A DNA stretch of 10,708 nucleotides from an uncultured Clostridia bacterium (GTDB lineage: Bacteria; Bacillota; Clostridia; Christensenellales; Borkfalkiaceae): the NCBI GenBank assembly GCA_947587775.1, contig CANPYD010000025.1, forward strand, positions 1 through 10,708, given 5' to 3'. The translations under genes were made by a program, and so were the position numbers. The notes beneath the pieces were generated by a model, which searched no databases, had not been told where the DNA came from, and saw only the letters and a list, made by a program, of their open reading frames with translations. Position 1 is the first letter of the stretch; each line of letters opens with the position of its first letter. Shown in pieces: positions 5,951-10,708 of this stretch.

Positions 5951-6230
5951 CCCATGCCCCTCATCCGTCATGCCGAGGACGGCGTGCCATCTTCCCCCCG
6001 AAGTGGGGAAGGCAAGGGGACAACCGCGTCATCCTGAGACAGTGAGTTGTACGAAGTTGGAATTGCAAGTCCCGAAGGATCCCGAAGAACGAAGTCCGAA
6101 CTTTCATGCCGTAAGGACAACGGCGCGATTCTAATTGCATCATCCTGAGCCGCCGCTGCCAAAAGCGGCCTGTCGAAGGATCACCGCAGAATAATAAGGT
6201 GATGGTTCGACAAGCTCACCATGACGTGAT
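5951..6230. repeat. cluster of dispersed 'CGTCAT..TGAGC..GTCGAAGGATC' repeat fragments
   Basis: This gene-free stretch is a mosaic of repeat pieces. CGTCATGCCGAGGA at 5966-5979 and CGTCATCCTGAGA from 6027 (ending in CCCGAAGGATC around 6071-6081) are related fragments. A third runs from CATCATCCTGAGC (6138-6150) to CTGTCGAAGGATCACC (6170-6185); between its halves GCCGC and GCGGC can pair. The inverse element GGTGATGGTTCGACAAGCTC-ACCATGAC (6198-6225) faces it, making a large imperfect palindrome. TTCCCC (5992-5997) pairs with GGGGAA (6005-6010). The same core motif lies at 221-247 and 470-496. No peptide frame here has an SD or a recognisable domain. Confidence 0.65.
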
Positions 6231-6290
6231 TAGAACGCGCGCGTGGCGGCGTTATCCTAAGGGAACGGGGAGCCAAGGGGTTGTAAGGCA

Positions 6291-6324
6291 TTATAAAACC
6301 CGAGGCGAGCCTCGGGTTTTATAA
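6291..6324. terminator. strong bidirectional terminator-like hairpin
   Basis: TTATAAAACCCGAGGC (6291-6306) and its exact reverse complement (6309-6324) are separated by only GA. The GC core GCCTCGGG is flanked by TTTT on both strands, the form of an intrinsic terminator that works in either direction. It insulates the downstream operon from the Bro-N/Fic gene. Confidence 0.85.
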
Positions 6325-6345
6325 AAATATTGGAGAGTTGTGACG

Positions 6346-6400
6346 GGGCGGCTGGGACCGCCCTCGCCCTTGGGATGCCTTCATTGTAAGGCATTTCTTT
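6346..6400 (+). terminator. two further hairpins, the second terminator-like
   Basis: GGGCGG (6346-6351) pairs with CCGCCC (6358-6363). ATGCCTT (6375-6381) pairs with AAGGCAT (6388-6394) and is followed by TTCTTTT, a weak intrinsic terminator. The 12-mer TTGTAAGGCATT occurs at both 6281-6292 and 6384-6395, so part of this segment may be a local duplication of the preceding terminator's flank. Confidence 0.5.
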
Positions 6401-6451
6401 TCCGTTGGCAACCTACTGTTTGCGAATCTTGCTCTATTTCCCGAAAAAGTC

Positions 6452-6480
6452 GGGTAGAGTTATAAAATTCCGCTCTACCC
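6452..6480. promoter_or_regulatory. operator-like palindrome upstream of the XRE-regulator operon
   Basis: GGGTAGAG (6452-6459) and CTCTACCC (6473-6480) form a perfect 8-bp inverted repeat with 13 bp between; the arm centres are 21 bp apart, two helical turns, suited to a dimeric DNA-binding protein. It ends 13 bp before the -35 box. With no T-run and a loop containing TTATAA, it is less like a terminator. Autoregulation by the adjacent XRE protein is the natural guess, unproven. Confidence 0.5.
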
Positions 6481-6492
6481 ATAGTAGAATCG

Positions 6493-6521
6493 TTGACTTT
6501 TGTTTTGTTTTAAGCTATACT
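6493..6521 (+). promoter_or_regulatory. promoter of the XRE-to-clpC operon, predicted leaderless
   Basis: -35 TTGACT (6493-6498), exactly 17 bp, -10 TATACT (6516-6521). The ATG of the regulator starts at 6528, six bases after the -10 box, so the transcript should begin at or next to the start codon. A TGA at 6522-6524 in the same frame excludes any earlier start, and no SD is present. It is the only convincing promoter found before mcsA. Confidence 0.75.
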
Positions 6522-6527
6522 TGAAGC

Positions 6528-7154
6528 ATGGAAGATCAGGATGTCCTTGCAATCACCATCGGAAAAAATATTATGAGGCTCAGAAAACTTTCCGGCATGA
6601 CGCAAATGGAGCTCGCCGAAAAGATCAACTATTCGGACAAATCCGTCTCCAAGTGGGAACAGGGAAACGGCGTGCCCGATGTGCGCATCCTCATCCGCCT
6701 TGCCGAACTTTTCAATGTCTCGGTGGACGATCTCGTGCAGGAGCATAAGGAAAAGCCCGTTGTTCCCAAGCGGGAGCGGAGGATCCGCCGCCTCGTCATC
6801 ACCCTTCTCTCCTGCGGCATATGCTGGCTCATTGCCGTTGCTTGCTTTGTGCTCATCGGGGTCGTGTGGAGCGCACAGGGGACATGGAAGGATGGCGCAT
6901 GGCTCTCCTTTGTCTATGCCGTGCCCGCGAGCGCGATCGTCCTCACCGTGTTTTCGAGTATCTGGCATTGGAAGTGGACGCGGGTCATCGCCGTCTCGAC
7001 GCTGATCTGGACGACGCTCGCCTGCATCTATCTTACACTCTACGTCTGCAACATCATCGAGAATATGTGGCTTATTTTTCTCATCGGCGTGCCGTTGCAG
7101 ATCATGGCGCTCATCTATTTCGTTTGGCGGAAAAAGGCGCGTTTGAAGGAGTGA
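6528..7154 (+). CDS. XRE-family helix-turn-helix regulator with four-helix membrane domain
   Basis: The 208-residue protein has a Cro/C1-type HTH (about 11-66: IGKNIMRLRKLSGMTQMELA, then SDKSVSKWEQGNGVPDVRIL and LFNVSVDDLV), a charged linker (RERRIRR, 80-88), and about four hydrophobic segments near 88-114, 125-147, 150-172 and 178-200. It should bind DNA while anchored in the membrane. HTH proteins with C-terminal membrane parts are common in Firmicutes, but their ligands are mostly unknown. The start is fixed by the in-frame TGA just upstream and by the HTH, whose first helix needs the residues before Met16. It heads a run of six genes and is followed 9 bp later by another membrane protein, a likely partner. 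It may control its own promoter through the upstream palindrome. The gene for CtsR, the usual regulator of this operon, is not seen. Confidence 0.85.
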   Translation: MEDQDVLAITIGKNIMRLRKLSGMTQMELAEKINYSDKSVSKWEQGNGVPDVRILIRLAELFNVSVDDLVQEHKEKPVVPKRERRIRRLVITLLSCGICWLIAVACFVLIGVVWSAQGTWKDGAWLSFVYAVPASAIVLTVFSSIWHWKWTRVIAVSTLIWTTLACIYLTLYVCNIIENMWLIFLIGVPLQIMALIYFVWRKKARLKE

Positions 7155-7163
7155 GGTGAGAAC

Positions 7164-8225
7164 ATGAAAGAGATTCCCGTACCCGCGTCGGCGGAACAAC
7201 AGCAAAGAATCGCCGCGTCCCGCAAACGGATGTGCACATTTTTGAGTGTGCTGTTTTACATCTTTACGGCGGTCGCGGTGCTGAGTTTTATCGGCGTGAT
7301 CGTCACAGTGATCGTCTTTGAGTTCAAAGACGGCATGTCGGGCACCCTCTGCTATGTGCTTGCGGGCAGTTTTGCGGGGGGAGCGGCGCTCGGCGGCGGC
7401 CTTGCGTTTCTGTTTGCGCACCTTCTGCATCTTGCGGACGACAGACGGCTCGACTATCTCGAACGCTGCGATTCCCCCTACAGCTTTTTTGTGGGAGAGG
7501 GGACGCTTGCAACGTTTGGTGAAACCGGACTCATTCTCCACGGAGAGGAGGAGAACGCGCTTTCCGTACGCGTCCCGTACGGTGAGGCGCGCTTTTTTTC
7601 GGTCTGTTCCCGCCGTGCTCCCCGCGAAAGGGGGGAATGGTGCGTCGTGATCGAATTGCCCGCACGCTACCTTGCAAAGAAAAATCATGCCGTCCCCTCC
7701 GGGGAAACGATCCTCGTGCAAACGGACAGAAAGGAGCGGCTCCTTCAGACAATTTCCGAGCGGGGTCTCACCCTCCTCGGGGAACAGAAAGAGACCTCTC
7801 ATAAGAAGAAATTCACACTGAAGGCGAAATATCTCCTACCCATGTCCGGGAAGCGCCGCCGTGCGCTGGTTCTCGGCGGGATCGGGGCCGTTGCCGCCGC
7901 CGCGGGGATCCCCCTTGCGATCCTTTGGGAGCCGACGGTCGGGAGCATTCTCACCGTCCTCGGTATTTTCGTCCTCGGACGTTCGGCGGCGAGCTTTGTG
8001 CGTGCGAAGAGCGCTCTGCAATTTTATGAGGAAGGACTCTTCTGGCGGGATCAGAACGGTATCGACCGCTTTTTCCTGAAATGGGAGGAGATCGAGCGCA
8101 TTTCCCGCGAGAAGGAGGGCGTCCTCGAGGTGCGCTGCATGTACGGTTCCTACCATCTGCCCGATATCGCGGGTGCGTTGGAGTATCTCAAGGAGATCCG
8201 CCCCGAAAAGTGCGCGGAGCAGTAA
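7164..8225 (+). CDS. membrane protein of unknown function with duplicated TM-hairpin plus soluble domain
   Basis: I do not recognise a named family with certainty. The 353-residue protein has TM segments near 24-52 and 61-90, a soluble region from about 95 to 225, a second TM pair near 233-254 and 258-278, and a C-terminal soluble domain to 353. The two soluble parts look alike: a strand-rich section (LATFGETGLILHGE / LQFYEEGLFWRDQ), a second strand set (VRVPYGEARFFSV / FFLKWEEIERIS; CVVIELP / LEVRCMYGSYHLP), then a short helix (KERLLQTISERG / ALEYLKEIRPE). This resembles the bacterial PH / YcxB-like fold of small Firmicute membrane proteins, so an internal duplication of a TM-TM-PH unit is likely. 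An SD-like GAGGTGAG stands just before the ATG, 9 bp after the regulator's stop. It may sense or transduce a membrane signal to the XRE protein; inference only. Confidence 0.72.
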   Translation: MKEIPVPASAEQQQRIAASRKRMCTFLSVLFYIFTAVAVLSFIGVIVTVIVFEFKDGMSGTLCYVLAGSFAGGAALGGGLAFLFAHLLHLADDRRLDYLERCDSPYSFFVGEGTLATFGETGLILHGEEENALSVRVPYGEARFFSVCSRRAPRERGEWCVVIELPARYLAKKNHAVPSGETILVQTDRKERLLQTISERGLTLLGEQKETSHKKKFTLKAKYLLPMSGKRRRALVLGGIGAVAAAAGIPLAILWEPTVGSILTVLGIFVLGRSAASFVRAKSALQFYEEGLFWRDQNGIDRFFLKWEEIERISREKEGVLEVRCMYGSYHLPDIAGALEYLKEIRPEKCAEQ

Positions 8226-8237
8226 ACGGGGGAGAAT

Positions 8238-8462
8238 ATGCGGGAACTGAAGATCCACGGCGTGTATCGCCATTTCAAGGGAAAAGAGTACTATGTGGAG
8301 GACGTCGCGATCCACAGCGAGACGGGAGAGGAGTACGTCGTCTACCGCCAGCTCTACGGGGAACGGCGCCTCTATATCCGCCCGCTCGGCATGTTTTTGT
8401 CCGAAGTGGATCATGAAAAATATCCTTTTGTAGCGCAAAAATACAGGTTCGAGGAGGTTTGA
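8238..8462 (+). CDS. DUF1653 family small protein
   Basis: This 74-residue cytoplasmic protein matches the DUF1653 pattern: GVYRHFKGKEYYVEDVAIHSETGEEYVVYRQLYG followed by LYIRPLGMFLSEV (written here in two parts of the same domain, residues 8-41 and 45-57). The domain is a small, probably beta-rich module of unknown biochemical function, widespread in bacteria. A GGGGGAG SD precedes the ATG; the gene starts 12 bp after the membrane-protein gene and stops 3 bp before mcsA. Its end contains the mcsA SD, so the two are surely on one mRNA. It occupies the place where ctsR stands in the Bacillus operon, but it has no helix-turn-helix and is not a CtsR relative as far as can be seen. Confidence 0.85.
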   Translation: MRELKIHGVYRHFKGKEYYVEDVAIHSETGEEYVVYRQLYGERRLYIRPLGMFLSEVDHEKYPFVAQKYRFEEV

Positions 8463-8465
8463 GCG

Positions 8466-8975
8466 ATGGATCGGAGCGGAGAGATGCTCTGTTCGAATTG
8501 CGGGAAGAACCCCGCGCAGGTCTATACGAAGAGGACGGCGGAAGGCGAAAAGCGGCTCTTCCTCTGCCCCGCATGCTACAAGAGCCTGTACGGCGAGGGC
8601 GCGGACGACTTTTTTACGACCTTTCTCGGCAGCGTCGAAGGGGAAAAGCGGCGGACATGTCCGACCTGCGGCGCGACGATGGAAGAATTCCGCCATACGG
8701 GGCTGCTCGGCTGTGCGGATTGCTACCGGGTGTTCCGCGAGGAGCTCGCGCCGACCGTCCGCTTCATTCAGGGCAGGCTCTACCATGCGGGCAAATCCCC
8801 CAGCGAGGGTGCGGAGGAGAAATACGACGAAGTCCGCGCGCTCGCCTATGAACAGGAAGCCCTGCGCGAGCGGTTGAAGATCGCGAAGGACGCGGGGGAC
8901 GAGACGGCAGTCAAGGCGCTCAAATTCCGCCTCGACGCCATCAACAGAGAACTCAACGGGGGGGACAGATCATGA
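8466..8975 (+). CDS. mcsA: McsA, zinc-binding activator of the McsB arginine kinase
   Basis: The 169-residue protein carries four CxxC pairs (Cys9/12, 34/37, 65/68, 83/86), the zinc-binding pattern of McsA, and a C-terminal helical UVR-like segment (about 124-163, YEQEALRERLKIAKDAGDET then KFRLDAINREL). In Bacillus, McsA binds and activates McsB and senses heat, thiol or metal stress through its zinc sites. It is slightly shorter than the Bacillus protein. The start ATG has a strong GAGGAGGT (8451-8458) 7 bp upstream, inside the preceding gene; the internal Met7, just before the first CxxC, would match other McsA N-termini but lacks its own SD. The stop overlaps the mcsB start (ATGA), giving tight translational coupling suited to a protein complex. 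Sure of identity from motifs plus context. Confidence 0.92.
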   Translation: MDRSGEMLCSNCGKNPAQVYTKRTAEGEKRLFLCPACYKSLYGEGADDFFTTFLGSVEGEKRRTCPTCGATMEEFRHTGLLGCADCYRVFREELAPTVRFIQGRLYHAGKSPSEGAEEKYDEVRALAYEQEALRERLKIAKDAGDETAVKALKFRLDAINRELNGGDRS

Positions 8976-10021
8976 ACGAAAAGCTCGTGTCCTACGAATG
9001 CGTCGCCGTCTCCTCGCGTATCCGCCTCGCGCGGAATTTTGCCGATTATCCCTTTCCCGACAGGCTCTTGAAGAGCCCGCATGCCAAGGAACAGGCGAGC
9101 GAGATCGTCCGTCTCATCGCGGCGGAACTCAACACGCTCGAGGAATTCGACCTCTACGACATCGGCACCCTGACCGACGAGCGGGCAGCCTATCTCGTGG
9201 AGCGCAACCTCATCAGCCGCGATCTCGTACGGCACAGCGCGATCTCGGCGGCGCTCATCACCCCCGACGAGAGCATCTCCGTCATGATCAACGAGGAAGA
9301 TCATATCCGCGCCCAGTATTTCATGAAGGGATATGACCTGAAAAAGGCGTACGAGCGGATCACGGGGATCGATGACGTGATCTCGGAATCCATCCCGTTC
9401 GCCTTCGATAAGACGTTCGGCTATCTCACGGCCTGCCCCACCAACCTCGGCACGGGCATGCGCGCTTCCGTCATGCTCTTTCTGCCCGCTGTGTCGCGGC
9501 GGGGACTCATGAAGGGGATCGCGCCCGAACTCAACCGTCTCGGGCTCACCGTGCGCGGCACTTCGGGGGAAGGGAGCGGCGCAGAGGGGGATCTCTACCA
9601 GATCTCCAACGAGGTGACGCTCGGACTTTCGGAGGGGGAGATCCTCTCCGCCGTCGAAAAGGCCGTCCGTATCATGGTGGAGTTTGAGCTCAAAGAGCGC
9701 GACCGCATGAAGGTGGAAGAGGGGATCACTCTCCGCGACAGAGTGATGCGCGCCTACGGCATCCTCACGAATTGCTGCACTATCGACATGCAGGAGTTCA
9801 TGAAGCGGGCGGCGGACATCAAGCTGGGCGTCGCGCTCGGATATTTCGAGAGTGAAAATCCGCCCGAGGAGACGATCGCCATGCTCGACGATCTCATCGT
9901 CGCCATGCGTCCCGCGAATATCATGCGGCTGAGCGGCGCGTCCCTGTCCGAACAGGAGCAGAGCGTCTACCGCGCGGAATACGCGAAGAAGACGATCCGC
10001 AGCGCCGGATTGTTCGCGTAA
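8972..10021 (+). CDS. mcsB: protein-arginine kinase McsB
   Basis: The 349-residue phosphagen-kinase-like enzyme phosphorylates arginine side chains of proteins, marking them for ClpC/ClpP. Visible motifs: SSRIRLARN at 14-22 (nucleotide phosphate-binding arginines); MINEEDHIRAQ at 105-115; CPTNLGTGMRASVM at 155-168, with Cys155 at the phosphagen-kinase cysteine position; and RGTSGEGSGAEGDLYQISN at 195-213, the substrate-loop/arginine region. Length equals the family norm. Near the C-terminus, where McsB typically has RDxxRA for the allosteric phospho-arginine pocket, this protein reads QSVYRA (330-335), so the first two residues differ (motif recalled from the Bacillus/Geobacillus work, not checked by alignment). 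It overlaps mcsA by 4 bp; the stop TAA shares its last base with the clpC SD. Confidence 0.95.
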   Translation: MNEKLVSYECVAVSSRIRLARNFADYPFPDRLLKSPHAKEQASEIVRLIAAELNTLEEFDLYDIGTLTDERAAYLVERNLISRDLVRHSAISAALITPDESISVMINEEDHIRAQYFMKGYDLKKAYERITGIDDVISESIPFAFDKTFGYLTACPTNLGTGMRASVMLFLPAVSRRGLMKGIAPELNRLGLTVRGTSGEGSGAEGDLYQISNEVTLGLSEGEILSAVEKAVRIMVEFELKERDRMKVEEGITLRDRVMRAYGILTNCCTIDMQEFMKRAADIKLGVALGYFESENPPEETIAMLDDLIVAMRPANIMRLSGASLSEQEQSVYRAEYAKKTIRSAGLFA

Positions 10022-10032
10022 AAGGAGATATT

Positions 10033-10708
10033 TTGGATATTTCGAATTTTTCGGACCATCTCAGGCAGGTTCTTTCGGAGGCAGACAATGCCGCAAAGGA
10101 ATACCGGACGAATTATATCGGCAGCGAGCATCTGATCTACGGCATGCTCCGCGTGCCCGAAAGCACGGCGGGAAGACTCCTCGCTGCCTCGGGCGTGCGG
10201 CTCGAGGAGTACCGCGAACACTTCCGCCGCGTCTTGCAGCACGATCTTTCGATCCCGTACGATTTCACGCCGCGCACCAAATATATGCTCGCGCTCGCCC
10301 GCGAATTTGCCTTGCAGGACGAAAGTTTCGGCGCGGTCACGGGAACGGAACATCTTCTTCTTGCCGTGCTCAACCGCGAGGACTGCATGGCGACGGAGAT
10401 CCTGCGGCGCTTGCACATCGATCTCAAGGCCCTCATCGAAAAGACGGAGGCCTTCATCGGCGCGGAGGATGGATCGCAGCCCCTCGAGGAGCTCCCCGCA
10501 CAGACCGTCCATCATCGTCCCGCAACGGAGCCCGAGATCGATGAGAGATTGCTCTCTTACGGCGTCGATCTCACGAAAAAGGCGCGCGAGGGGAAGCTCG
10601 ACCCCGTCATCGGCAGAAGGAAGGAGATCGAAAAGGTCATCCAGATCCTCTCCCGCAGGACAAAGAACAATCCCGTTCTCGTCAGCGAACCGGGCGTCGG
10701 CAAGAGCG
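10033..10708 (+). CDS. clpC: ATP-dependent Clp protease ATP-binding subunit ClpC, 5' part (runs off the window)
   Basis: 225 codons are open to the window edge. The start is TTG at 10033, preceded by AAAGGAGAT (10021-10029). Clp_N repeat 1 spans about 6-65 (FSDHLRQVLSEA, YIGSEHLIYGML) and repeat 2 about 79-142 (FTPRTKYMLALAREFA, VTGTEHLLLAVLN), the domain that docks adaptors and phospho-arginine clients. A linker follows (TVHHRPATEPEID), then the start of AAA+ domain 1: LDPVIGRRKEIEKVIQILSR, RTKNNPVL, and Walker A. The Walker A reads SEPGVGKS, where ClpC proteins normally have GEPGVGKT: the first glycine is serine (AGC at 10684-10686). ClpC unfolds substrates for ClpP; M-domain and second AAA+ domain lie outside. 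It is 11 bp after mcsB, the end of the six-gene run in view. Confidence 0.93.
   Translation, partial: MDISNFSDHLRQVLSEADNAAKEYRTNYIGSEHLIYGMLRVPESTAGRLLAASGVRLEEYREHFRRVLQHDLSIPYDFTPRTKYMLALAREFALQDESFGAVTGTEHLLLAVLNREDCMATEILRRLHIDLKALIEKTEAFIGAEDGSQPLEELPAQTVHHRPATEPEIDERLLSYGVDLTKKAREGKLDPVIGRRKEIEKVIQILSRRTKNNPVLVSEPGVGKS

Noticed and set aside
6510..7802. 430-codon minus-strand frame across the XRE and membrane-protein genes
   Set aside because: Composition is low-complexity antisense translation; the plus-strand HTH and TM segments with correct spacing and an SD on the second gene are far better supported.
8397..8430. Possible internal promoter before mcsA (TTGTCC then AT-rich DNA)
   Set aside because: It lies in the DUF1653 coding region and has no acceptable -10 at 16-18 bp; codon content explains it.
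7836..8786. 316-codon minus-strand frame across three plus-strand genes
   Set aside because: It crosses a TM gene, DUF1653 and mcsA antisense; no start signal and no domain.

Overview
The window looks like part of a chromosome of an anaerobic, fairly high-GC Firmicute of the class Clostridia, probably uncultured and possibly gut-associated. The grounds are an mcsA-mcsB-clpC arginine-phosphorylation/proteolysis operon, a 'reverse' rubrerythrin with its rubredoxin domain in front, strong Gram-positive-type Shine-Dalgarno (SD) sites, and TTGNNN-17-TATAAT promoters. The genus cannot be fixed from the sequence.

Layout. 1-562: no gene; two near-identical 248-bp direct repeats (period 249, two mismatches seen) packed with inverted repeats, ending 12 bp from the ychF stop. 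575-1675 (-): ychF, the ribosome-associated ATPase. 1676-1805: a compact back-to-back pair of promoters serving ychF (-) and argS (+). 1806-4126 (+): argS, translationally coupled (TGATG) to a HAD-family phosphatase. 4169-4793 (+): a reverse rubrerythrin with its own extended -10 promoter and intrinsic terminator. 4794-5087: a perfect 20-bp inverted repeat and an inverted, diverged copy of the 5' repeat. 5088-5939 (+): an AT-richer, probably acquired gene for a Bro-N/Fic fusion protein, under a perfect-consensus promoter. 5940-6490: a repeat- and terminator-rich spacer with no gene. 6493-end (+): a tightly packed run of six genes (XRE regulator with membrane domain, duplicated membrane protein, DUF1653 protein, McsA, McsB, ClpC; ClpC is cut by the window end).

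How the genes work together. The last block is the most interesting. McsA/McsB mark proteins with phospho-arginine and ClpC (with ClpP, not in this window) degrades them. In the classical Bacillus-type operon the repressor CtsR precedes mcsA. Here no ctsR is seen: the genes before mcsA encode a membrane-tethered helix-turn-helix regulator, a membrane protein with two TM-hairpin/soluble-domain modules, and a DUF1653 protein. All are spaced 12 bp or less from one another, behind one promoter whose -10 box ends 6 bp before the first ATG (predicted leaderless) and which has an operator-like palindrome upstream. A membrane-tethered regulator controlling the Clp protease system is therefore a testable hypothesis. 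The second accessory unit is the Bro-N/Fic protein, flanked by dispersed repeats. The remaining genes (ychF, argS, phosphatase, rubrerythrin) are ordinary housekeeping or oxidative-stress genes.
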